From NCBI GenBank assembly GCA_002897735.1, contig BDTW01000030.1, positions 1 to 53,597 of the forward strand: 53,597 bases of DNA, read 5' to 3'. This stretch comes from a bacterium BMS3Bbin13 (lineage in GTDB: Bacteria > Pseudomonadota > Gammaproteobacteria > 21-64-14). Under the pieces are notes generated by a model. That model did not search any database. It was not told the origin of the DNA and saw nothing but the letters and a program-made list of their open reading frames with translations. Both the position numbers and the translations under genes were made by a program. Shown piece after piece: positions 9,432 to 20,658 of this stretch. Each line of letters starts with the position of its first letter. Position 1 is the first letter of the stretch.

Positions 9432-11231
9432 TCAATGTCCCTCGTACAGGGCCGCGACCCGGTCCGCGTGGTGCTCGAGGATCTGCTCGCGGCGCAGTTT
9501 CATGGTGGGGGTTATGAGATCCGCCTCGATCGTCCAGGGCTCCGGCAGCAGCGCCACGCGCCGGACCTGGGCGTGGCCGGGAAAGGACGCAAGGCGCCGC
9601 GCGATGCGCTCGAGCACCGCCGTCCGGGCCGCCTCGCTGCGCAGCGAGGCGGGATCCTCCGGGTCGAGGCCCGACTCCTCGGCGAGGACGCGCCAGACAT
9701 CGACGTTGAGTACCGCCAGGGCGCAAAGATACGGGCGTCCTTCGCCGAACACCATCACCTGATCGAACAGCGGATCGAGCGAGACGGCCAGCTCCATGTC
9801 GGCGGGCGACACCTTCTCGCCGTTGGCGAGCACGATGATCTCCTTGAGCCGGCCGGTGATATAGATATGCCCGTTTTCGATCCGCGCCTTGTCGCCGGTG
9901 TGCAGCCAGCCTTCGGCATCGATCATCTGCGCCGTGGCCTGCGGCTGGTTCCAATAGCCGAGCATTACGTTCGGACCGCGCGCCAGCAGTTCACCGTTCG
10001 CGCCGATGCGCACCTCGACGCCGTCGATGGGCGGGCCGATGCTCGCCGGATCGTTGTCGGCGGGACGATTGACGCCGATCACCGGGCTCGCCTCGGTGAG
10101 GCCGTAGCCCTGCAGGAGTTCAAGCCCGAGTCCGATGAATACCCGCGCCACGTCCGGCGAGAGCGGCGCGCCGCCGCACATGGCCACGCGCATCTGCCCG
10201 CCGAGCCGCGCCATGACCTTGCGCGAGACCAGCCGCTGCAACAGCGGCCACAACAGGAACGAGGTCCGCCACGGCCCGCGCCCCTGACGGTGCAGGAAGC
10301 GCCCCCAACCGACCGTGACGGTCGCATCGAACAGGCGTCGCACAAGGGGAGGGCTTTCCTCGAGTTGTGCCCGCAGGCGGTTATGCACGCGCTCATAGAT
10401 ACGCGGCACCGAGATGAGCACCGTGGGACGCACGATCTGCAGATCCTCCGCAAGCTGCGCGACGGAACGCGCAAAGGTCACGGTGGCGCCGCTTATTATC
10501 GGCAGGTAATAGCCTGCGGTGCGCTCCAGCGTGTGCGAGAGCGGGAGGAACGACAGGAAGTCGTCGCCGGGACCGGCCGGGACCGCGCACAGGCTCGCGT
10601 AGGCATTGCTGAGGATGTTGCGATGGCTGAGCATGACGCCCTTGGGGCGCCCGGTGGTTCCGGAGGTGTAGACGATCGTCGCCGGTTCCGCGGGGTCCAT
10701 CCCGCCGGACCGGAAGGGCTCGCCGGTCTGCGGCAGCCACTGCGCCAGCGAGCGCAGGCGCGGATCGGTGTCCGCGACCGGCTCCCGGGTCACGACCCGC
10801 TGCAGAGTCGGCACTTCCCCCAGCGTCCGGCGCAGACGCTCCCACTGCTCCGCGTCCTCGATAAACAACACGCGCACGCCGGCGTCGCGCAGGATGTAGG
10901 CGGAGTTCTCCGGGCGGTCTTCCACGTACAGCGGGACCACCACCAGGCCGAGTCCCAGTGCCGCCTGGTCGAAGACCACCCAGTCCCGGCAGTTGCGCAG
11001 CATCACGGCGACGCGGTCCCCGGGGGCGAGGCCCTCGGCCCCGAGCGCGGCCTGGTGGCGCGCCGCGAGGCGCGCCGTCTCCTCCCAGCGGTACTCCCGC
11101 CATGCCGCCGTGTCCGAATCGTACTCGCGGTAGGCCACCGCATCGGCGGAACGGTGCACGCGCTCGCGGAACAGCCCGGCCAGCGTGCCGGCCTGCTCGG
11201 GCGTGATGAAGTGGGCAGTGCCGCCGCTCAT
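9432..11231 (-). CDS. fadD: Long-chain fatty acid-CoA ligase (AMP-forming)
   Basis: Activates fatty acids to acyl-CoA using ATP, 599 residues. Motifs in order: the AMP-binding loop YTSGTTGRPKGVMLSHRN, the GYGLTEASPVIGVNRP segment, and the C-terminal hinge GWLHTGDKARIENGHIYITG followed by KEIIVLANGEKVSP. The length and the insertion before the hinge resemble the FadD15 / long-chain (FACL) branch rather than E. coli FadD. Start chosen at MSGGTAHF (11231), seven bases from the upstream fadJ stop; an 18-residue longer frame would overlap fadJ. Fourth of five genes in the operon. Confidence 0.85.
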   Translation of the reverse strand: MSGGTAHFITPEQAGTLAGLFRERVHRSADAVAYREYDSDTAAWREYRWEETARLAARHQAALGAEGLAPGDRVAVMLRNCRDWVVFDQAALGLGLVVVPLYVEDRPENSAYILRDAGVRVLFIEDAEQWERLRRTLGEVPTLQRVVTREPVADTDPRLRSLAQWLPQTGEPFRSGGMDPAEPATIVYTSGTTGRPKGVMLSHRNILSNAYASLCAVPAGPGDDFLSFLPLSHTLERTAGYYLPIISGATVTFARSVAQLAEDLQIVRPTVLISVPRIYERVHNRLRAQLEESPPLVRRLFDATVTVGWGRFLHRQGRGPWRTSFLLWPLLQRLVSRKVMARLGGQMRVAMCGGAPLSPDVARVFIGLGLELLQGYGLTEASPVIGVNRPADNDPASIGPPIDGVEVRIGANGELLARGPNVMLGYWNQPQATAQMIDAEGWLHTGDKARIENGHIYITGRLKEIIVLANGEKVSPADMELAVSLDPLFDQVMVFGEGRPYLCALAVLNVDVWRVLAEESGLDPEDPASLRSEAARTAVLERIARRLASFPGHAQVRRVALLPEPWTIEADLITPTMKLRREQILEHHADRVAALYEGH

Positions 11232-11238
11232 GGTCGCA

Positions 11239-13278
11239 TCAGGGCTCCAATGCCGACCACCCCGGGTCGGGTGCGAAGCGCGCACCGTGGGTCTGTTCCA
11301 GACGCTGCAGGCGCCGGATCAGCGCGTCCACGCCCTGCTCGCGGATGTATTCGATCGGACCGCCGCGAAACGGCGCGAAGCCGGTAGCGAAGACCATGCC
11401 GGCGTCGACCAGATCGGGGTCCTCTACGATCCGCTCGCGCAGACAGGCGACCGCCTCGTCGAGCATGGGCAGGATCAGCCGGTCGGTGAGGTCGCCCGGC
11501 GGGGTGCGTGCCTTGTCCGGCTGCGGCTTGACCGGCTTCCCCTTGGGGTACTCGTAGAAGCCGCGCCCGCTCTTGCGCCCCAGGCGCCCGGCCGCCACCA
11601 GCTCGCGCAACCGCTCCGGGACCTCGCCGCCGAGCCGCTCGGCGAGGATCCCGGCGACCGACAGGCACACGTCGAGCCCCACGGTGTCGGCCAGCTCGAT
11701 GGGACCCATGGGCATCCCGAAACGCACTGCGGCGCGGTCGATCCATGCCCCGGGCACGCCCTCGGATTCGAGCGTCACCGCTTCGAGGAGATAGGGCATG
11801 AGGATACGGTTGATCAGGAATCCGGGCGCGCTCTTCACCGGCAGCGGCAGGCGGTCGATGCGGTGCGCAAAGGCGGCGGCGCGCGCCGTGACCTCCGGGG
11901 CGGTCCGCGGGCCGGAGACCACCTCCACCAACAGCATCTTCGCCACCGGGTTGAAAAAGTGCAGCCCGACCAGGCGCTCCGGCGCCTCGAGGGTTTGAGC
12001 GAGCGTCTCCAGCGGGATGCCGGAGGTGTTGGTCGCGAGCAGCGCGTCGGGCTTCATGCGCGGCACGAGATCGCGAAACAGGGCGGACTTGGCCTCGACG
12101 TCCTCGAAGATCGCCTCGATGACCACGTCGGCGTGCGCCGCACCGTCGCCGCGCAGATCCGGAATGAGCCGGTCCATGGCCGCCTGTATGAGCCGGCGTC
12201 GCTTGAGCCGCTTGCGATAGAGTTCGTGGGCACGCGCCACGGCGCGGCCGAGGTTGTCCCGGTCGGTCTCCTGTACCGTGACCCGCAGGCCCTGCAGCGC
12301 GCACCAGGCGGCGATGTCGCCGCCCATGATCCCCCCGCCGACCACGTGCACGTGGCGCGGGTCGTGGCCGTCCACGCGCCCGGCGGCCTTGAGGCGCTCG
12401 CGCAGGAAGAACACCCGTACCAGATTGCTCGCAGTACGCGTGAGGAGGAGCCGGGCGGCCGAATCGGCCTCCGCCTCGATCATGCGGCGCGGCTCGCCGG
12501 CGTGCCGCTCCCACAGCTCGATCAGGGCGTAGGGGGCCGGGTAGTGCTCCTTCGGCACCTTGGCGGCCACTTTGCGCCGCAGGTAGCGCGCCAGCCAGGG
12601 CCGCAGCAGGGCGTGGCCGGCCGCACGCGCGCTCCAGGGCGGGCGCTGCACCGCCGGCGGGTTGAGTATCAGCGAGCGTGCGGCGGTGCGCAGGTGGCGG
12701 CGCGGCGCGGCGTGGTCGATCAGCCCCACGCGCCGCGCCGCGCGCGCGCTGAGCGTGCGCCCGCTCAGCATCAGGTCCATGCCGGCGGGGGCACCGACCG
12801 TACGCACCGTACGCACGGTCCCGCCGAACCCGGGGTGGATTCCCAGCAGGACCTCCGGCAACCCGAGGCGCGTGCCCGGCTCGTCCTCGGCCACGCGGTA
12901 GCGGCATGCCAGAGCGAGTTCGAGGCCGCCGCCGAGGCAGAACCCGTGGATCATGGCGACGGTGGGGAAGGGCAGGGATTCGATCCGGTCCATGATTCCC
13001 TGACCGGCGCGGATCGCGCGGCGCGCGTCGCCGGTATCGGTGAAGCGGGTGAACTCGGAGATATCGGCGCCGGCGATGAACCCGTTGGGTTTGTCCGAGA
13101 CGATGACCAGCCCGCGCGGCGTGCGCGACTCGATCTCCCCGAGCAGGTCCCGGAGTTCCCCGAGCACCTCCGCAGAGAGGACATTGGTGGTGGAATCCGC
13201 CTTGTCCAGGTGCAGCCAGACGATCCCGTCGGCGTCCGTCTCCGTGTACCAATGTACGCCCTTGCTCTCCTCGGCCAT
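11239..13278 (-). CDS. fadJ: Fatty acid oxidation complex alpha subunit: enoyl-CoA hydratase / 3-hydroxyacyl-CoA dehydrogenase
   Basis: Bifunctional beta-oxidation enzyme, 679 residues. The N-terminal crotonase half has the oxyanion segment FIAGADI, the GFCLGGGLELALACRYR helix with the first catalytic Glu, and GLPEVLLGIHPGFGG with the second. The dehydrogenase half begins at VHVVGGGIMGGDIAAW (NAD-binding loop) and has ATNTSG and HFFNPV with the catalytic His; the C-terminal domain ends with RGGPIEY. Somewhat shorter than E. coli FadJ (about 714). Six bases after the thiolase stop. Pairing with a FadI-size thiolase supports FadJ over FadB. Hydratase and dehydrogenase residues all look intact. 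Confidence 0.88.
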   Translation of the reverse strand: MAEESKGVHWYTETDADGIVWLHLDKADSTTNVLSAEVLGELRDLLGEIESRTPRGLVIVSDKPNGFIAGADISEFTRFTDTGDARRAIRAGQGIMDRIESLPFPTVAMIHGFCLGGGLELALACRYRVAEDEPGTRLGLPEVLLGIHPGFGGTVRTVRTVGAPAGMDLMLSGRTLSARAARRVGLIDHAAPRRHLRTAARSLILNPPAVQRPPWSARAAGHALLRPWLARYLRRKVAAKVPKEHYPAPYALIELWERHAGEPRRMIEAEADSAARLLLTRTASNLVRVFFLRERLKAAGRVDGHDPRHVHVVGGGIMGGDIAAWCALQGLRVTVQETDRDNLGRAVARAHELYRKRLKRRRLIQAAMDRLIPDLRGDGAAHADVVIEAIFEDVEAKSALFRDLVPRMKPDALLATNTSGIPLETLAQTLEAPERLVGLHFFNPVAKMLLVEVVSGPRTAPEVTARAAAFAHRIDRLPLPVKSAPGFLINRILMPYLLEAVTLESEGVPGAWIDRAAVRFGMPMGPIELADTVGLDVCLSVAGILAERLGGEVPERLRELVAAGRLGRKSGRGFYEYPKGKPVKPQPDKARTPPGDLTDRLILPMLDEAVACLRERIVEDPDLVDAGMVFATGFAPFRGGPIEYIREQGVDALIRRLQRLEQTHGARFAPDPGWSALEP

Positions 13279-13284
13279 GCCGTT

Positions 13285-14601
13285 CTACTCCGCGTCGCGT
13301 TCCACGAGCATGGCGCCGCCCTGGCCGCCGCCGATACACAGCGTGGCGATGCCGCGTCGCGCGCCCTCGCGCTCGAGCACGCGCAGCACGTGCAGCACGA
13401 GCCGCGCGCCGGTGGCCCCCACGGGATGGCCGAGCGCCACCGCGCCGCCGTCGACGTTGATGCGCGCCGGGTCCAATGGACCGAGGGCGTCCTTCAGGCC
13501 CAGTTCGGTGCGACAGTAATCGGCGTCCTCCCAGGCCGCGAGGCAGGCGAGCACCTGGGCCGCGAACGCCTCGTTGATCTCCCAATAATCGATGTCCTGC
13601 AGGGCCAGGCCGTGGCGCTCGAGCAGGGGCGTGCCGGCGTGCACCGGACCGAGTCCCATCTGCGCGGGGTCGAGGGCCGCCCAGTGGCAGTCCACGATGC
13701 GTCCGAGCACCGGCAACCGGTGACGGCGGACGGCGTCCTCGGAGGCGAGCAGCAGCCAAGTCGCCCCGTCGGTGATCTGCGCGCTGTTGCCGGCGGTGAC
13801 GTTGCCGAACGGGCGGTCGAAGACCGGGCGCAGGCGCGCGAGTTTGTCGAGATCCGTATCGCGGCGCACGCCGTCGTCGGCGTCGTAGCAGCGCCCGCGC
13901 GTGTCGAAGATCGGCTCGACCTCGCCGGCGAGGCGTCCGGTGTCCCGGGCCTCGGCCAGACGCCGGTGGCTCTCGAGGGCGAAGCGGTCCATGGCCTCGC
14001 GCGTAATCCCGAAGCGATAGGCGAGGTTCTCGGCGGTCTGGCCCATGGACAGGCCCACCACCGGATCGGTCAATCCGCGCAGCAGGCCGATGATCACGCG
14101 GAAGTGGCGTGGGCGCAGCCGTGCGAGGGCCTGCGCCCGTCGCCCGATACCGCGTGCGCCGCGCCACGCCCCGAGCCAGGCGACCATCGCATCGCTGAGC
14201 AGCACGGGGGCACGGCTCATGACCTCCACGCCGCCGGCGAGGATCAGATCGGAACGGCCCTCGGCGATACCGCGGGCCGCGCAGTCGAGTGACTGCATGC
14301 CCGATGCGCAGTTGCGCTGCACCGTCCAACCCGGCACGCGCAGGCCGCAGCCGAGACGCAGCGCGGCGATGCGCCCGATGTTGGCCTCGTCGGCGCTCGG
14401 CATGACACAGCCGAGGATCACCTCGTCGAGTTCCGGCGGCTCGAAGGGTTGGCGCGCAAGCAGCGGGCGACCCGCGGCCACGGCGAGGTCCGCGGCGGCG
14501 AACGGTCCCGGGCGATTCCTGACCTTGAGGAACGGCGCGCGGTTGCCGTCGACGACGTAGACCGCCCGCCCCGGATACCCCTCTCGTTCCCGTTGCGTCA
14601 T
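13285..14601 (-). CDS. fadI: Acetyl-CoA acyltransferase (3-ketoacyl-CoA thiolase)
   Basis: Last step of beta-oxidation: thiolytic cleavage of 3-ketoacyl-CoA, 438 residues, matching FadI (about 436) rather than FadA (about 387). Active-site motifs: NCASGMQS (nucleophile Cys), NEAFAAQ, GGAVALGHPVGATGAR (His) and CIGGGQGGAM (second Cys). Start placed at MTQRERE (14601), with an AGGAGG-like ribosome site 4 bases upstream (14606-14611); 14 more residues are possible. The 128 bases between it and fadE include a run of nine or more T at about 14646-14654 on the plus strand; no start or hairpin there that I trust. Confidence 0.88.
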   Translation of the reverse strand: MTQREREGYPGRAVYVVDGNRAPFLKVRNRPGPFAAADLAVAAGRPLLARQPFEPPELDEVILGCVMPSADEANIGRIAALRLGCGLRVPGWTVQRNCASGMQSLDCAARGIAEGRSDLILAGGVEVMSRAPVLLSDAMVAWLGAWRGARGIGRRAQALARLRPRHFRVIIGLLRGLTDPVVGLSMGQTAENLAYRFGITREAMDRFALESHRRLAEARDTGRLAGEVEPIFDTRGRCYDADDGVRRDTDLDKLARLRPVFDRPFGNVTAGNSAQITDGATWLLLASEDAVRRHRLPVLGRIVDCHWAALDPAQMGLGPVHAGTPLLERHGLALQDIDYWEINEAFAAQVLACLAAWEDADYCRTELGLKDALGPLDPARINVDGGAVALGHPVGATGARLVLHVLRVLEREGARRGIATLCIGGGQGGAMLVERDAE

Positions 14602-14729
14602 CCCGCCTCCTCGCACATCCCGCAGCCGTCGCACCCCGGCCACTGTTTTTTTTTCGAATGCCCACCGGCCCGCCGGCCCGATACGGAAGGAACGCCGCGC
14701 CCGGCGTCCCGCATCCTGCCGGCACGCCG

Positions 14730-17234
14730 CTATGGGGGCGTGTCCCGACCGCCCGGGTCCCGGGCGAGCACTTCTTGGGCGGGCACGTCCTGCTTGCGCA
14801 CCTCGTCGCCGGCGAGGCCGAGGTCGGGCGGGAAATCATCCACCGTGATCGCCTCGTGCCGTGCCGTCTGCGCCTCGCGCAGGTGTGCGGCCTCGGCCTC
14901 GGTGATAAGGCCTTGCGCGAGCCCGCCCGCGATCAGCGTTTCGAGTTCGCCATCGGGCATCACGCCCTGCTTTACCGCCTCCTGCAGGCGCCGTTCGATC
15001 GGTTCCGCCTCCAGCACCCGGGCCAGGGCGTACTCCAGGCGCCCGATGCCCTGGCGTGGATCCTCCGGTACGAAGATCCCCTCCGTGAGGCGATGGCGGG
15101 CCGGGGAGGGCTCCAGGAGCAGCGACGCCGCACGGTGGCAGAGCGCGTCGCTCGGCGCTCGGTAGTGCGCCCCCAAAGGGAAGATCAGCACCCGCAGCAT
15201 CCACGCCACGGGGCGGTTGGGAAAGTTCCGCAGCAGCCCCAGCAGGGCCTCCTGCGTGCGGGCCAGGGAATCCGCGCAGGCCCACTCCAGCAACGGCAGG
15301 TCCTCGCGGTGCGCGCCCTGATCGCGGTGCTGGCGCAGGCACGCGGAGACCAGATACAGGTGGCTCAGTACGTCCCCGAGCCGCGCCGAGAGGCGCTCGC
15401 GGCGCTTGAGGCTGCCGCCGAGCACGATCATCGCGGTATCGGTCGCCAGTGCCAGTGCCGCGCTCATGCGCCCCACCTGCCGGTACCAGCGGCGCGTCTC
15501 GCGGGGACCGGGGACCGGTACCAGGCGCGCCCCGGTCAAGCCCAGGAAGAGGGCGCGTACCGCGTTGCTGATCACGAAGCCGGCATGCGCGAACAATGCC
15601 CGGTCGAAGGCCTGCGCCCCGCGCTCGGCGTCCGGTTCGGCCACCGCCTCCATCTCGCGCAGCACGTAGGGATGGCAGCGAATCGCGCCCTGACCGAAGA
15701 TGATCATGTTGCGGGTCAGGATGTTCGCCCCCTCCACGGTGATGCTGATCGGTACGCCCTGGTAGCCGCGCCCCATCACGTTGCGCGGCCCGAGGCAGAT
15801 GCCGGCGCCGCCCAGCACGTCCATGGCGTCGTTGGTGATCGTGCGCATGCGTTCGGTCAGGTGATACTTGGCGATGGCCGAGAGCACCGAGGGTTTGCAG
15901 CCGCTGTCGACCGCGACGGTGGTGACGCGACGCACCGCGTCCATCAGGTAAGTGGTACCTGCGATGCGCGCGAGCGCGTCCTCGACGCCCTCGAAGCGTC
16001 CGATCGGCCGCTTGAACTGGCGGCGCACACGGGCGTAGGCACCGACCGCGCGTGCCGCGACCTTGCCCGAGGCGGTACTCAGGGCGGGCAGGGAGATCGA
16101 GCGCCCGTCGGCCAGGCACTCCATGAGCATGAGCCAACCCCGGCCGGCACGGTCCACGCCGCCGATGATCCAGTCGAGCGGGATGAAGACATCCTTGCCC
16201 TGGGTGGGACCATTCTGAAACGGGATATCGAGCGGCAGGTGACGCCGGCCGATGACCACGCCCGGGGTGTCGGCGGGGATCAGCGCGAGGGTGATCCCGA
16301 GTTCCTCCTGTTTCCCGAGCAGGTGTTCGGGGTCGTGGAGCTTGAAGGCCAGCCCGAGCACCGTCGCGACCGGCGCGAGCGTGATGTAGCGCTTGTCCCA
16401 GTTGATGCGGATCCCGGTGATCTCGCGCCCCTGGAAGGTGCCGCGGCAGACGATCCCGGTGTCCGGCATGGAGGCCGCGTCGCTGCCGGCCTCGGGACCG
16501 GTGAGGGCGAAGCAGGGGACTTCCTCGCCGCGCGCGAGGCGCGGCAGGTAATAGCGTCTCTGTTCGTCGGTCCCGTATTCCAGCAGCAGCTGTGCGGGAC
16601 CCAGGGAGTTGGGGACCATCACCGTGGTGGCCGCCGTAATGCTGCGGCTCGCCACCTTCATCACCACCGCGGAGTGGCCCAGCGCCGAGAACCCCAACCC
16701 GCCGTAGGCCCGCGGGATGATCATCCCGAAGAACCCCTGCGTCTTGATGAAGTGCCAGGCCTCCGGCGACAGGTCGTGATCGTGGTGGGTGATGCGCCAG
16801 TCGTCGAGCATCCGGCACAACGCCTCCACCGGCCCGTCGAGGAAGGCCTGCTCGCGTTCCGAGAGCCGCGGCGGATCGGCCTCCAGGAGGCGCTTCCAGC
16901 GCGGGCGTCCGCTGAACAGTTCCGCGTCCCACCACGTGCCGCCCGCCTCGAGCGCCTCGCGCTCGGTGGCGGACATGGTGGGCAGCACGGCCCGGAACAG
17001 CATGAACGCGTGGTCGCTGATCCAACGTCGGCGCAATCGGGGGGTATTGAGCACCACCGCCGTACCGGCCAGGATCACCCATAGCGGGACCAGGAGCCAG
17101 GGGCTCGCCCCCGATACGCTCAGGCCGGTGAGCCAGCCGGCGATCGCGAGGCTGGACCAGCGGAGGGGGATGCGCAGGTAGGCGAGGGCGGCGCAGAGGA
17201 CCAGAATGCTGATGAACCAGGCGGCCGCACCCAT
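14730..17234 (-). CDS. fadE: Acyl-CoA dehydrogenase, FadE (YafH) type
   Basis: FAD-dependent first oxidation of acyl-CoA, 834 residues, close to the about 815 residues of E. coli FadE and much longer than ordinary acyl-CoA dehydrogenases. Two N-terminal hydrophobic segments (FISILVLCAALAYLRIPL and WLLVPLWVILAGTAVVL) anchor it to the membrane. Dehydrogenase core motifs include ALTGPEAGSDAASM, QFKRPIGRFEGVEDALARI, and DVLGGAGICLGPRN. The C-terminal DUF1974-type extension is present. First gene of the five-gene minus-strand fad operon; GGAAGAA serves as ribosome site just before the ATG. The 230 bases upstream (17235-17464) should hold the operon promoter but I could not pick convincing -35 and -10 elements or a FadR site. 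Confidence 0.88.
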   Translation of the reverse strand: MGAAAWFISILVLCAALAYLRIPLRWSSLAIAGWLTGLSVSGASPWLLVPLWVILAGTAVVLNTPRLRRRWISDHAFMLFRAVLPTMSATEREALEAGGTWWDAELFSGRPRWKRLLEADPPRLSEREQAFLDGPVEALCRMLDDWRITHHDHDLSPEAWHFIKTQGFFGMIIPRAYGGLGFSALGHSAVVMKVASRSITAATTVMVPNSLGPAQLLLEYGTDEQRRYYLPRLARGEEVPCFALTGPEAGSDAASMPDTGIVCRGTFQGREITGIRINWDKRYITLAPVATVLGLAFKLHDPEHLLGKQEELGITLALIPADTPGVVIGRRHLPLDIPFQNGPTQGKDVFIPLDWIIGGVDRAGRGWLMLMECLADGRSISLPALSTASGKVAARAVGAYARVRRQFKRPIGRFEGVEDALARIAGTTYLMDAVRRVTTVAVDSGCKPSVLSAIAKYHLTERMRTITNDAMDVLGGAGICLGPRNVMGRGYQGVPISITVEGANILTRNMIIFGQGAIRCHPYVLREMEAVAEPDAERGAQAFDRALFAHAGFVISNAVRALFLGLTGARLVPVPGPRETRRWYRQVGRMSAALALATDTAMIVLGGSLKRRERLSARLGDVLSHLYLVSACLRQHRDQGAHREDLPLLEWACADSLARTQEALLGLLRNFPNRPVAWMLRVLIFPLGAHYRAPSDALCHRAASLLLEPSPARHRLTEGIFVPEDPRQGIGRLEYALARVLEAEPIERRLQEAVKQGVMPDGELETLIAGGLAQGLITEAEAAHLREAQTARHEAITVDDFPPDLGLAGDEVRKQDVPAQEVLARDPGGRDTPP

Positions 17235-17464
17235 CGTCTATTCTTCCGGTTTCTTGCGTGTGGAAAAGGCCGGATGACTCATCGGGTGCAGCCTCGGGGA
17301 AGTGAAGGAGAATAATCGAAATCGCGCGGAGTGAACAGCCGGGAATTGCGCCGATAGAGGCGCACACCGCCGCCTGGGAGCCGCTTCACGATCGGCATGA
17401 TCGGGATCGGGAACTGTACCGCGTCGGAACCGAGCTTGGCGGTGGCCCGCGTGACCCGGTGCGC

Positions 17465-17702
17465 GGCAAGCCCCGCCGTTGAGGGCGGGGAAGGATAGCG
17501 CGGACGGCGTAGCCGTCCTGTGCCGTTTCCCGGAGTTTTCTGCTATGGTGAGTGTTTTAAGGGCGGGACACGCCCGGTTCGCCTGTGAAGTGAGCGATGC
17601 AGTAGGGTCGCCAGCAGCAGGAACCCACCGAAGCGACTCCGTGTGGCTGCCGCACTGAGCGCCGTAGGAATCTCCGGCATTCATGCCGGGGAGGATGTCA
17701 AC
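17465..17702 (+). mobile_element. Relic of an IS200/IS605-family element (internally deleted)
   Basis: About 240 bases with the end structures of an IS605-type element. At the left is a hairpin CCCCGCC-GTTGAG-GGCGGGG (17471-17490), then a second hairpin GGACGGC-GTA-GCCGTCC (17502-17518). At the right is CCGGCAT-TC-ATGCCGG (17674-17689) followed by GGGAGGATGTCAA (17689-17701), the ending commonly seen after tnpB genes of this family. The tail of tnpB lies between. No tnpA and no main part of tnpB remain, so it cannot move on its own. The right end abuts the uvrA stop codon (17705-17707). Exact left boundary is uncertain. Confidence 0.65.
17545..17658 (+). pseudogene. tnpB: 3' fragment of tnpB (IS200/IS605 accessory RNA-guided nuclease)
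   Basis: Thirty-seven codons in one open frame ending in TGA. The translation contains VLRAGHARFACEV and ends AAGTHRSD..., which matches the C-terminal tail typical of TnpB proteins (the ...NILRAGHA... segment). The zinc finger and RuvC parts that should precede it are gone; the upstream bases belong to the left-end hairpins. This downstream region of intact elements also specifies the guide omega-RNA, so an RNA remnant could still be transcribed; that is speculation. Confidence 0.6.
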
Positions 17703-17704
17703 GT

Positions 17705-20584
<2,880 letters not shown>

Positions 20585-20614
20585 GTGTATTTTCCGCGTG
20601 CCGGGCAACCTGCT

Positions 20615-20644
20615 ATTATACGGCCCCCTTCAATTCCGAATCAA
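20615..20644 (-). promoter_or_regulatory. uvrA promoter
   Basis: On the minus strand TTGATT (20644-20639) and a perfect TATAAT (20620-20615) are 18 bases apart, 31 bases before the uvrA ATG. The same AT-rich block reads TATTAT on the plus strand (20614-20619), so it could also serve as a -10 for the divergent MFS gene at 20659, although its plus-strand -35 match (TTTCCG at 20591) is poor. Confidence 0.6.
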
Positions 20645-20658
20645 AAGAGGCCGTAACG

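Noticed and set aside
9435-11387. Plus-strand open frame of 650 codons opposite fadD
   Set aside because: Antisense shadow of the ligase gene; composition is Arg/His/Gly-rich with no recognisable motif.
11185-14292. Plus-strand open frame of 1035 codons opposite fadJ and fadI
   Set aside because: It is antisense to two genes with complete catalytic motifs; GC-rich third positions keep the opposite frame free of stops. The translation shows no domain.
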